Assembly (NCBI RefSeq): GCF_010120595.1
Contig: NZ_CP038020.1
Span: forward strand, 186,001-250,000
Origin: Streptococcus thermophilus
GTDB taxonomy: Bacteria > Bacillota > Bacilli > Lactobacillales > Streptococcaceae
Direction: 5' to 3'
Length of the DNA stretch: 64,000 nucleotides
The notes beneath the pieces were generated by a model that was not told where the DNA came from, did not search any database, and was given only the letters and a program-made list of their open reading frames with translations. Position 1 is the stretch's first letter. Each line of letters opens with the position of its first letter. Below, one piece after another: positions 17,465 through 25,045 of the stretch. The translations under genes and the position numbers were made by a program.

Positions 17465-18121
17465 TTAAACAAAAAGGCTAAGTAGGACACTTATACTGTT
17501 GTTTAAGATATGGACACCCATACTGTACTCGATACGCTCAGTCTTATAATATGTTATGGCAAGACCAACTGACATAATACCATAGATGACAATTGTCTGA
17601 GGCGTAGATGCTGAATGCCCAGCCATAAAGAGAAGACTGGAAATAACAAGACCCATCTTAAAGTATTTTCCAAAGAGCACCTTGGCTAAGAGTCCCCTAA
17701 AAATGATTTCTTCCATAATAGGAATGATAAAACCTACTACTGCAAACTGAAGATAGGTTGGTACGTGAATAAACATCTTATTTAAAGCATCTTGATTTTC
17801 CATAGCTGCATTATGTGTTAACTGACCAACAAAATACCCTAGAAGATCACCTAGGAAAAAGATGACGAGGATTAAGAGAAGCAATCGCAACGAGACGTCT
17901 CCAATTAATCTCTTTAAGCGATAAGAGTTTAAATCCATAAGCAATCACGATAAAAATAGCCAAACTCCCTAATGCCCAAACACCGTAACCTATTTGCTCC
18001 ACAAGTGAAAACTTACCATCCTGAGTAAGTAGCGGGAAAGCACCTAATAGTGTTAAATCTAAGATTAGTAGAGTGAGCGCTAAAAAAAAACGCCAATTTT
18101 CTTCATTACTTGTTTAAACAT
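17465..18121 (-). pseudogene. CPBP family intramembrane protease, frameshifted at a poly-T tract
   Basis: A start ATG at 18121 with a GGAG SD opens M-F-K-Q-V-M-K-K-I-G-V-F-F and then stops inside a run of nine T (18082-18090). Another frame continues with A-L-T-L-L-I-L-D-L-T-L-L to about 17925. A second shift then leads into the long open segment with E-E-I-I-F-R-G-L, F-M-A-G-H and H-I-L-N-N-S. The whole would be about 218 residues, the same size as the intact CPBP protein at 16183. The 3' segment (17465-17938) could still be translated from its own ATG as a protein lacking the first helices. Confidence 0.7.
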
Positions 18122-18132
18122 ATCTTTACTCC

Positions 18133-18330
18133 TTAATCTTCTTCAAAAATAAAGACTTCTTCAATAGTCTTTCCAAAATACCTAGCAATTTTAAAAGCTA
18201 GTTCCAACGACACATTATAGCGCCCTTTTTCGAGTGAAATGATGGTCTGCCTCGTGACTCCCATCTCATCTGCTAATTCTGCCTGACTAATCTTATTAGC
18301 CTTGCGAAGTTCCTGAATCTTTGTTTCCAT
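18133..18330 (-). CDS. XRE-type small helix-turn-helix regulator
   Basis: A 66-residue single-domain repressor: Q-A-E-L-A-D-E-M-G-V-T-R-Q-T-I is the helix-turn-helix, followed by the family pattern S-L-E-K-G-R-Y and an acidic end. It matches the YozG/YgzD-like regulators that precede membrane protein genes. ATG 18330 is preferred; a TTG at 18342 would extend it by four residues. It lies 11 nt upstream of the broken CPBP gene and probably controls the block. Repeated TTTACA/TGTAAA elements in its promoter are likely operators. Confidence 0.85.
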   Translation of the reverse strand: METKIQELRKANKISQAELADEMGVTRQTIISLEKGRYNVSLELAFKIARYFGKTIEEVFIFEED

Positions 18331-18406
18331 ATGATATCTCAACTCTATCGTTTCTTCTCAAATATTTCGGCTCTTTTCCTTTTTTGTCAAATTTGCTTTA
18401 CATTTA

Positions 18407-18440
18407 TGGTATAGTTTACTTTACATATTTTGTAAACTCT
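18407..18440 (-). promoter_or_regulatory. Promoter/operator region of the XRE regulator
   Basis: On the minus strand TTTACA and TATACC are spaced 17 bp apart. A palindrome GTTTAC...GTAAAC and repeated TTTAC units overlap them, as for an autoregulated XRE repressor. Coordinates are approximate. Confidence 0.5.
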
Positions 18441-18521
18441 TTTTTACATTTTTTGCGAAATTTTCTTTAGCTTTTCAATGACCACAGACAGAAATAGTTG
18501 AATGATTCTTTCAAAGCATTC

Positions 18522-18553
18522 AAAAAAGCTGGCCAATTGCTCAGCCAACTTTT
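18522..18553 (-). terminator. Terminator behind ackA
   Basis: Stem AAAGTTGGC / GGCCAGCTTT (one G-T pair) with TTTTTT on the minus strand. Confidence 0.8.
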
Positions 18554-18578
18554 CTGATCTTATCAAATTTTTGATAAC

Positions 18579-19772
18579 TTATTTAGTTTTAAGGCGCTCA
18601 ACATCACGCGCAATCACCAATTCTTCATCCGTTGGAATAACAAACACTTTAACAGCTGAATCTGCTGTTGTAATATCGCCAACATGTCCGAAAAAATTCT
18701 TTTCAGGATCCACTTCAATACCAAACCAAGTGAGACCATCCAAAACTGAAGCGCGAACATCCGCAGAATTTTCACCGATACCCGCTGTAAAGACGATAGC
18801 ATCCGCTCCATTCATGACACCAAAGTATTGAGCGATGTATTTACGCAAACGATCCACATAAAGATCATAGGCCAACGTACATTTTTCATCACCAGCCTCT
18901 TTACCAGCAATGATATCACGCATATCGCTTGATTTTTCAGAAATACCAAGAAGACCTGATTCCTTGTTAAAGACATGACGTATACGTTCAGCATCGGCCA
19001 TGTCAGGCTCACGGTCAATAATGAATGGAATAATCGCAGGGTCGAGATCCCCAGTACGTGTTCCCATCATAACTCCGCCAAGTGGTGTCAATCCCATTGA
19101 AGTATCTACCGATTTACCACCATCAACGGCAGTAATTGAAACACCATTTCCCACATGGGCTGTGATAATCTTCGTTTCTTCAATAGGTTTTCCTAGTAGC
19201 TTAGCTGCTTCTTGAGAAACATATTGGTGGCTAGTTCCGTGTGCTCCGTATTTACGAACTTGATAGTCTGTATAATAACGGTTAGGAACTGGGTAACGGT
19301 AAGCCACTTCTGGCATAGATGTATGAAAAGCTGTATCAAAAACAGCAACGCTTGTAATATCTGGTAGAAGTTCCTTGAAGGCACGAATCCCTGAAGCTGC
19401 ACCTGGATTGTGTAACGGTGCCAAGGCTGACAATTCTTCAATCTTAGCCAAGGCATATTCATCCACCAAGCTTGATTCTTTGAAATATTCTCCACCAGCA
19501 ACCACACGGTGACCAACACCTGTAATTTCATCATAGCTCTTGATAATATCGAAACGAATCAAGTCATCAAGCAAGATTTTTACCGCTTGAACATGGTCAG
19601 CAATATCTAAGGTTTGCGATTCAGAACGGTCAGCAAATTTTACTGTTGAAACAGAATCTCTCAAGCCAATACGTTCAATCAAACCCTTAGCAAGAACAAC
19701 TTCTTCTGGCATTTCATATAATTGCCATTTCAAGCTTGAACTTCCTGCATTGATTGCTATTGTTTTTGTCAT
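18579..19772 (-). CDS. ackA: Acetate kinase
   Basis: AckA interconverts acetyl phosphate plus ADP and acetate plus ATP, giving ATP in mixed-acid fermentation. The N-terminus has [13 protein letters not shown], and the second signature is around [10 protein letters not shown] start at ATG 19772 (397 residues) because AGAGGTG precedes it; an upstream in-frame ATG at 19799 lies in the leader. A cre-like box is 12 nt upstream of the start. adhE, which would share acetyl units, is dead in this genome, so acetate formation may carry more flux. Confidence 0.95.
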   Translation of the reverse strand: MTKTIAINAGSSSLKWQLYEMPEEVVLAKGLIERIGLRDSVSTVKFADRSESQTLDIADHVQAVKILLDDLIRFDIIKSYDEITGVGHRVVAGGEYFKESSLVDEYALAKIEELSALAPLHNPGAASGIRAFKELLPDITSVAVFDTAFHTSMPEVAYRYPVPNRYYTDYQVRKYGAHGTSHQYVSQEAAKLLGKPIEETKIITAHVGNGVSITAVDGGKSVDTSMGLTPLGGVMMGTRTGDLDPAIIPFIIDREPDMADAERIRHVFNKESGLLGISEKSSDMRDIIAGKEAGDEKCTLAYDLYVDRLRKYIAQYFGVMNGADAIVFTAGIGENSADVRASVLDGLTWFGIEVDPEKNFFGHVGDITTADSAVKVFVIPTDEELVIARDVERLKTK

Positions 19773-19784
19773 AAGCACCTCTTT

Positions 19785-19798
19785 ATAAAACGCTTTCA
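19785..19798 (-). promoter_or_regulatory. CcpA cre-like site in the ackA leader
   Basis: Minus-strand TGAAAGCGTTTTAT matches the consensus TGWAARCGYTWNCW at 13 of 14 positions. CcpA controls ackA in B. subtilis and streptococci. Confidence 0.65.
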
Positions 19799-19827
19799 AT
19801 AATACATACCTATTCTATCATGTTTTA

Positions 19828-20784
19828 CTAGAAAATGGAATTATCTGATTTCCATTTTTGGAAATTCTCTGTAAAATCCTTGAGGACCCTTGGATTTTGC
19901 AAATCGCTAAGTGGGTAAACGAAGGTCTCAGGAGCATCTTTAGTTTGTTTTTTTAGCACAAAGATAGACTTCATGTTATGTTTATTGCCAAAAGCTGCTT
20001 CTGGAAGAGTAATAACAGCAATAATATCAGCATATCCTGATAACCACTTCTTAAGCAGATCACTTTGAGGGCTTGTCAAAAGATTGGTTGGTGCCAAAAA
20101 AATAGCAATACCGTCTTTCTTCAAATACTTAAGCGATTGCTCCATAAGAAGATGATGGGCATAAGTGTGTTCGCCAGTTGCTGCCACCTTGAAACGACTC
20201 GCAATCTCATCATTAGGGTAGTAACCTATAGGTAAATCGCTGATAATAACGTTGCTCTCTTTGAGAATATGTGGTCGAACAGCATCCTCTTGGATATAAA
20301 CCGCTACTGAATTCACCACCTCAGCAATACTAGCTGACAAATCGATAAGAAGATCATCAACTTCCATCCCCATATAATTAAGGGTTTTCTGACTATTATT
20401 TAGAAGAGTTTCAGCCAAGTTTCCTGTTCCCGAACCAATCTCCAAGATATCTAATTGTTTTTCCTGGGTCAAACCTTCGAGCAAGTACAGAATGATAAAT
20501 CCGATAGCATCTGGTGTAAATTGGTGATTGGCTTGTAAAGCTTCCAATTGCCCTAGTTTGATAAACAAAAACTGAAAAGCACGACGCCACTCCTCTTTAC
20601 TTAGATTAAGCGCCCGTATTTTCTCGTTGTTTTTGATGATGAGCTCATTAGCAACCTCAGCCCCCAAATAATAGGAATTTTGCTCAATAAGTGCATCGTA
20701 AGCATGGGTTCCAAGATCATTTTCAATAGTTTGGACATTTTCTAACAACAGCTCAAAAGCTGTCTCAATTGCTTCAAAATTCAT
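19828..20784 (-). CDS. Class I SAM-dependent DNA-methyltransferase-like protein (YtxK family)
   Basis: 318 residues with the SAM-binding motif I-L-E-I-G-S-G-T-G-N-L-A near residue 118 and the catalytic-type motif D-L-P-I-G-Y-Y (N/D-P-P-Y/F-like) near residue 188. It is related to N6-adenine methyltransferases. In Gram-positives this gene commonly lies directly behind the comG operon, between it and ackA, as here. A role in competence has not been shown, and the target is unknown. It starts 44 nt after comGG, so it may be part of the long competence transcript. Confidence 0.85.
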   Translation of the reverse strand: MNFEAIETAFELLLENVQTIENDLGTHAYDALIEQNSYYLGAEVANELIIKNNEKIRALNLSKEEWRRAFQFLFIKLGQLEALQANHQFTPDAIGFIILYLLEGLTQEKQLDILEIGSGTGNLAETLLNNSQKTLNYMGMEVDDLLIDLSASIAEVVNSVAVYIQEDAVRPHILKESNVIISDLPIGYYPNDEIASRFKVAATGEHTYAHHLLMEQSLKYLKKDGIAIFLAPTNLLTSPQSDLLKKWLSGYADIIAVITLPEAAFGNKHNMKSIFVLKKQTKDAPETFVYPLSDLQNPRVLKDFTENFQKWKSDNSIF

Positions 20785-20828
20785 GATTTCCTCCGTTCCT
20801 CTATCATATCAAAAAGGAAAGAGAATTT

Positions 20829-21146
20829 CTATCTCTGCTCTTGTTTCTTCACATAACGATAGGTCTTGATTTGGCCTTTACTGGCAACTCTGACAATCAC
20901 TTGCTTACCCTTAATCTCGTAAGTCGTAGTCCCCTGAGAAAAACTAAAAGCACCTGCTTTCTTATCCACCAAGGCCATAGTCATCTCTGCCATGAGACGG
21001 CTTTGACTGGCCACTATTTGCGCTTTGTTTTGTCTAGAGCTAGCTACCACCCGTTCCAGATAAACCTGAAGAAGGAGTGTAAAAATGCCAGCCATAAAAA
21101 GAGCGTAGAGAAGAACGCCTCCCCTAACCTGTTTTTTCAAAAGCAT
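20829..21146 (-). CDS. comGG: Competence type IV pilus minor pilin ComGG
   Basis: Short protein (105 residues from ATG 21146, M-L-L-K-K-Q-V) with one N-terminal hydrophobic helix (V-L-L-Y-A-L-F-M-A-G-I-F) and a C-terminal domain ending Y-V-K-K-Q-E-Q-R. It lacks a canonical prepilin-peptidase site, as ComGG often does. The frame is open to 21170. It overlaps comGF and is last in the comG operon. Assignment rests largely on position. Confidence 0.82.
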   Translation of the reverse strand: MLLKKQVRGGVLLYALFMAGIFTLLLQVYLERVVASSRQNKAQIVASQSRLMAEMTMALVDKKAGAFSFSQGTTTYEIKGKQVIVRVASKGQIKTYRYVKKQEQR

Positions 21147-21561
21147 AAATAAAACTCCTTTGTAGTCCATTTTTAAGAGTCACTTGGATGGTAACTATCT
21201 GGTTCTTTTGACTTACCTTACTAGATTTGACATCGAAAAGCATTGGTTGATAGCCTCGACCATCAGCATTTGTTTTTCGAAAATCAGAGGCACTTGAAAG
21301 ACCAAAAGCCAAGTCTTGATTATCCTGCTTGACATAGAGTTTGTTCCCCTCTACCTTGACCAACTGACATCCTTCTAATTCTGCCTCCATTTGTTGAACA
21401 AATAGAAGCCAGTCTTGGTTTTCTTGTTGTCTTACCCGCTTAACATTACTCACAAGTACAGTGGTTAACCCTTGATAAACTTGAACTGAGCCAGCAATGA
21501 CTAACAAGGCCACTAGACATTCCAAGAGGGTAAAGGCACGCAGCTTACTGCTTAGATACAT
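21124..21561 (-). CDS. comGF: Competence type IV pilus minor pilin ComGF
   Basis: About 145 residues from ATG 21561 with the prepilin-like start K-L-R-A-F-T-L-L-E-C-L-V-A-L (cleavage before F, Glu at +5). A soluble domain with E-G-C-Q-L and F-I-Y-A-F-E-K follows. An in-frame ATG at 21585 also exists. It overlaps comGE upstream and comGG downstream, as usual in the tightly packed comG operon. The product is a minor pilin of the DNA-uptake pilus. Confidence 0.88.
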   Translation of the reverse strand: MYLSSKLRAFTLLECLVALLVIAGSVQVYQGLTTVLVSNVKRVRQQENQDWLLFVQQMEAELEGCQLVKVEGNKLYVKQDNQDLAFGLSSASDFRKTNADGRGYQPMLFDVKSSKVSQKNQIVTIQVTLKNGLQRSFIYAFEKTG

Positions 21562-21838
21562 GAATAATCTCCTTTCCCGATTCATAAACCGTGATACCTT
21601 GCTGGCTACGTTTAACTGTCACCGCTATGCCATTCAGCGTTAACTGGTCTTGCTTGGTCTGAACTACCATTGTTGCCACACTCAAGACCTCTTGTTGATG
21701 GAGATTATCAGCCATTAGTCTGCGGTTGGTATTAATTTGTTCCAATATCAGACTGCTGACAAGTACTAAAACAGCCATAGCTATCAGGCTTTCAATAAGA
21801 ATATAACCTCTAAGAGATCGTCTTTTTATATTTACCAC
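21545..21838 (-). CDS. comGE: Competence type IV pilus minor pilin ComGE
   Basis: 97 residues beginning V-N-I-K-R-R-S-L-R-G-Y-I-L-I-E-S-L-I-A-M. This is a pilin-type N-terminus with a basic stretch, G-Y cleavage site, Glu at +5 and a hydrophobic helix. It overlaps comGD by 29 nt and comGF. The minor pilin probably helps start pilus assembly. Confidence 0.88.
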   Translation of the reverse strand: MVNIKRRSLRGYILIESLIAMAVLVLVSSLILEQINTNRRLMADNLHQQEVLSVATMVVQTKQDQLTLNGIAVTVKRSQQGITVYESGKEIIHVSKQ

Positions 21839-22238
21839 TGCCCATGTTAAGCAGATAGGTCACCACCTCCTTATCACTTGAAAAACGAATTTTCGTGAGG
21901 CTAGAGTTGCCTCCTTTAGCATCAAACACTAGCGTCTGCCCCTTATCCAGATGAATACTTTTAGGAATAAGCAGACTAGACCTTCCATTACTAACCTTAT
22001 TCTTAGTTAACTGCAATTCAACATTAGATCCTTCCGATGATGCCAAGCGCTGACTATCTCGATATAGGTACTCAAAACGCAGATAAAAAAGATTAATCTC
22101 GACCTGCTGAAAAATACCTGTGACTGAGCCTGACAAACTCAGAGTGAGAAAGACAACCACTGCTAGCGTCATCAGGCTCTCCAACAAGGTGAAAGCTCTA
22201 ATTGGCCACTGAGCGGCTTTCACCACCATGTTTCGCAT
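21810..22238 (-). CDS. comGD: Competence type IV pilus minor pilin ComGD
   Basis: About 142 residues with the prepilin site I-R-A-F-T-L-L-E-S-L-M-T-L and a following hydrophobic helix. The frame is open back to 22292, deep inside comGC. I choose the ATG at 22238 (M-R-N-M-V-V-K) because it leaves a short leader as in other ComGD proteins; 22229 is nearly as good, and neither has a clear SD. It overlaps the end of comGC. Confidence 0.85.
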   Translation of the reverse strand: MRNMVVKAAQWPIRAFTLLESLMTLAVVVFLTLSLSGSVTGIFQQVEINLFYLRFEYLYRDSQRLASSEGSNVELQLTKNKVSNGRSSLLIPKSIHLDKGQTLVFDAKGGNSSLTKIRFSSDKEVVTYLLNMGSGKYKKTIS

Positions 22239-22524
22239 AGTAATCATTGTATGAATCTGCCTGTTTTTGCGTAATTTGACCTTCTGAAACAAGAGCTGCC
22301 AAGCTAGCTGTCTTGTTATTCTTCATTTCATAAAGTTCTGCCTGAGAATCCACGACCTTGACTACAGCCGCATTTCCAGTTTCCTTAACGGAATCCTTCT
22401 GCTTGCTTAAGTTAGGAATAAAGAGCAAAAGGAGAATACTGATAATGAGAAGTACGACTAGCATTTCAATCAGAGTAAAGGCTCGTAATTTAACGGCATT
22501 CAATTTTTTTAACATCAATTTCAT
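22198..22524 (-). CDS. comGC: Competence type IV major pilin ComGC
   Basis: The 108-residue major pilin of the transformation pilus. The N-terminus shows a basic leader, then R-A-F-T-L-I-E-M-L-V-V-L-L-I-I-S-I-L, the standard type IV prepilin helix with Glu at +5. A C-terminal domain holds N-A-A-V-V-K-V-V-D-S-Q. It overlaps comGB by 4 nt and comGD downstream. It polymerises into the pilus that captures extracellular DNA after processing by ComC (PilD-like). Confidence 0.93.
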   Translation of the reverse strand: MKLMLKKLNAVKLRAFTLIEMLVVLLIISILLLLFIPNLSKQKDSVKETGNAAVVKVVDSQAELYEMKNNKTASLAALVSEGQITQKQADSYNDYYAKHGGESRSVAN

Positions 22525-23627
22525 GACATCATTCCTTCCATATTTTGATACATTGGTAATAGCATGGCTACATAGATCATTACAATCACAACTGCAACAA
22601 TAACAAAAATGAGGGGTTGCACAAAGGTTGTTGCCTTATTAAGACGGTTAAAGAAGTTTTGCCAAACCTCCTCGGCATAAACTTCCAACTCATAGCCCAA
22701 CCTCGCATTGGCCTCCCCATAAGCAATAATTAGTGAGAGCTCCTTAGTAAAAAACGGATAACTGGCAATACGTTCAGGAAAACTCTGTCCCAGCATCAGG
22801 GCTTCTTCCAAATCGGCTCCCAGCTCACGGAAGAGTTTAGACTTTTGCTCTTGCATAAGAGCCACCAAATCTAGCAAATCAACGCCTTGACCTAATAAAT
22901 TTCCCCATTCCCTAGCATAATAGGCGGTCGTGTAAAGCCTTACTGTCTGACCAATAAAAGGGATTTTGGCCATTCGCCTATAAAAAACAAGGGCTGACTG
23001 TCGTTTCACCCATAGATAGAGAATTAAACCCAACACAAGGAGTCCACACAAACTCACAAAAAAAAGCTGGGGAAAAATTTGAACCAACTGTACAGCCCAA
23101 TTATTCTTACCATCACCCTCTAAGAGTTGGGGTAGAAGATAATTTTTAAGTCCTAGCATAATCAGAATCAGAAAACCCAGAAGTAGTATGGGATAAGTCG
23201 CCACCTCCATGAGTTTCTTGCGAACCTTTGTCATACGAAGCATATAGGTTTCAATCTTTGTTAGACTCCCTAGAAGATTACCGTGCTTGTCAGCAAGAGA
23301 AATCTGAGTAACAATATTGTCCGAAAACCCCACTAACGCTAACATCTGATCCAACCTATCACCGCGTATTAAACTCTCTTTCATAAGAGACAAGGATGTT
23401 TCTTTCAGCAAGTGACTTCGCTCCAAAAAGGCTACGATTTCAGTTAAGGTAAAACCGGCCTTTAAAAGTTGTTTGAAGAGCTGGATAACCTTAACTTGCT
23501 GACTAATCTTTAATTTTTTCCCCTTGGATATCCCTCTCAGTGAGACATCCTTGTTTAACCAAACCTTCCAACTGCTGATTCCAGTTGGTCGACGAATGGT
23601 TTTGGAAATTTTCTCTGGCAAAATCAA
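22521..23627 (-). CDS. comGB: Competence type IV pilus assembly platform protein ComGB
   Basis: 368 residues with two T2SS-F/PilC domains and three membrane helices (near residues 140-165, 190-210 and 340-362). It is the inner-membrane platform on which the ComGA ATPase drives pilin assembly. The frame opens at a TTG (23627) directly behind GGGGGAGG, a very strong SD, yet this lies 125 nt inside comGA. No ATG, GTG or TTG is seen between that point and the conserved part (K-L-K-I-S-Q-Q-V-K-V-I-Q-L-F), so the long overlap seems real. Confidence 0.88.
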   Translation of the reverse strand: MILPEKISKTIRRPTGISSWKVWLNKDVSLRGISKGKKLKISQQVKVIQLFKQLLKAGFTLTEIVAFLERSHLLKETSLSLMKESLIRGDRLDQMLALVGFSDNIVTQISLADKHGNLLGSLTKIETYMLRMTKVRKKLMEVATYPILLLGFLILIMLGLKNYLLPQLLEGDGKNNWAVQLVQIFPQLFFVSLCGLLVLGLILYLWVKRQSALVFYRRMAKIPFIGQTVRLYTTAYYAREWGNLLGQGVDLLDLVALMQEQKSKLFRELGADLEEALMLGQSFPERIASYPFFTKELSLIIAYGEANARLGYELEVYAEEVWQNFFNRLNKATTFVQPLIFVIVAVVIVMIYVAMLLPMYQNMEGMMS

Positions 23628-24444
23628 TCACACCTCCCCCCTTGATCAAACGCATGTAGGCAATGCCTTGTAGAGCATTATCCAACTCAGACTTATCTAC
23701 GCCAAGGTCCAAGAGACGTTCGTAAACGCCAGCAATACTCTTAGCATGAATAGTTGAAAGAACAGTTACACCTGTTAGACTAGCTCTAATAACTGCCCGG
23801 GCAGTCTCCTTATCCCGAATCTCCCCAATAATCAAAACATCTGGACGGTGACGTAGAGATAGCTTAATCAAACTATCATAGGTCATATCAATCACCTGAT
23901 TAACCTGGAGTTGCAAGACATTATCCTGTTTGATTTCAACAGGATCCTCAATCGAAATTACCTGCTGCCCCTTAAAACGCTCCTGAACCAACTCATGCAT
24001 AAGTGTGGTCTTCCCAGAACCTACGGGACCCGCAAAGAGATACAGTCCTCTATAATCCAAGGCATCCTTAATAGGCTGGATTCCTTGATTCCAATACACT
24101 AATTCTCGACGTTCGGAATGTAGGATACGGATAACCAAGCTCTCCAAACCTCGATAGTCTCCAACAGTTGATAAACGCAGAGAAACCAAGTGACCGTCAC
24201 CACAATCATAGTCACATGCACCCAGTTGACTCCTACGCTTCTCACCCACCATCATTCCCGCCACAAATTTAAAGTGACCAATAAGACTAGCCATGAAATC
24301 AGGCCGATATACATCAATCAATCTCCTCTCTTGCCCGACTCGCATATAGAGCTCATAATTATCCTGACGTGGAATGACATAGATGTCTTGAGCCCCACAA
24401 CTATCAGCATTTTTGATCATTTCCTTAGCAAATTCTGTTACCAT
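23503..24444 (-). CDS. comGA: Competence type IV pilus ATPase ComGA
   Basis: The 313-residue secretion ATPase has Walker A G-P-V-G-S-G-K-T-T near residue 139, the Asp box and I-I-G-E-I-R-D (Walker B) near 206, and the His box region H-A-K-S. It powers assembly of the DNA-uptake pilus. It is the first gene of the seven-gene comG operon and has a perfect ComX box TACGAATA 20 nt upstream. An AAGGAGG-like SD (GAGGAGGTCC) precedes the ATG. Confidence 0.95.
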   Translation of the reverse strand: MVTEFAKEMIKNADSCGAQDIYVIPRQDNYELYMRVGQERRLIDVYRPDFMASLIGHFKFVAGMMVGEKRRSQLGACDYDCGDGHLVSLRLSTVGDYRGLESLVIRILHSERRELVYWNQGIQPIKDALDYRGLYLFAGPVGSGKTTLMHELVQERFKGQQVISIEDPVEIKQDNVLQLQVNQVIDMTYDSLIKLSLRHRPDVLIIGEIRDKETARAVIRASLTGVTVLSTIHAKSIAGVYERLLDLGVDKSELDNALQGIAYMRLIKGGGVIDFARENFQNHSSTNWNQQLEGLVKQGCLTERDIQGEKIKD

Positions 24445-24463
24445 AAGGACCTCCTCATAAACC

Positions 24464-24471
24464 TATTCGTA
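24464..24471 (-). promoter_or_regulatory. ComX (sigma-X) cin box of the comG operon
   Basis: Minus-strand TACGAATA 20 nt upstream of comGA, at the same spacing to the start as the box of ssbB. Confidence 0.9.
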
Positions 24472-24488
24472 AAAAGTTTAAGAAAATG

Positions 24489-24517
24489 AAAAGAAGCCCG
24501 AAAAAATTCGAGCTTCT
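24489..24517 (-). terminator. Terminator behind the DUF1033 gene
   Basis: AGAAGCTCGAA / TTCGGGCTTCT stem with TTTTC on the minus strand, between the DUF1033 gene and comGA. Confidence 0.8.
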
Positions 24518-24524
24518 GCATTGT

Positions 24525-24887
24525 TTAACGTTTTATTCTACAATGGGCATGATTTGGAAGGTCATTTTGCTTTTCATATCCCGGACGGTGTTTTTCCTCA
24601 GGAATTTCCTGCCAATCATATAAAAGTGCAATCGATCGATAGACCTGCAAGTATTCGTCACACTCCTCACACCAGTGTTTATCCTCTTGGTCCCAAAAAG
24701 CAGTCATGACACTACTACGGCTGATGCAACTTGGCAAGATTTCTTCCATGGCAAACCAAAGTTTTTTATAGTACTTGAGGGCATCGTAAAAATTTTCAAA
24801 TTCCTTAGTACTTATGATATCCTCCTGCCAACCTTCCAAGAACCACCACGGTTCCATATCCCCTTTCATTTCAACTACTTGGTACAT
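24525..24887 (-). CDS. DUF1033 family protein
   Basis: A 120-residue soluble protein rich in Trp and acidic residues (M-E-P-W-W-F-L-E-G-W near residue 11; C-E-E-C-D-E-Y near 73). DUF1033 genes stand between rpoC and comGA in most streptococci, and the order is kept here. Function is unknown. It has its own terminator, so it is probably not part of the competence operon. Confidence 0.87.
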   Translation of the reverse strand: MYQVVEMKGDMEPWWFLEGWQEDIISTKEFENFYDALKYYKKLWFAMEEILPSCISRSSVMTAFWDQEDKHWCEECDEYLQVYRSIALLYDWQEIPEEKHRPGYEKQNDLPNHAHCRIKR

Positions 24888-25006
24888 TTTTCTTTCTCAC
24901 TTCATCTTTGGTGTCCTTATTATACAAAATTTTCTGGAAAAGATAAAAATTATTGTCTTATGTTTCACATATAGCAAGAATAGAAGCGTTTTTGATGATA
25001 TAAATA

Positions 25007-25036
25007 CAAAAAGAACCCACATTTGTGAGTTCTTTT
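25007..25036 (-). terminator. Terminator behind rpoC
   Basis: AAGAACTCAC / GTGGGTTCTT stem followed by TTTTT on the minus strand. Confidence 0.88.
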
Positions 25037-25045
25037 GTTTTAGTC

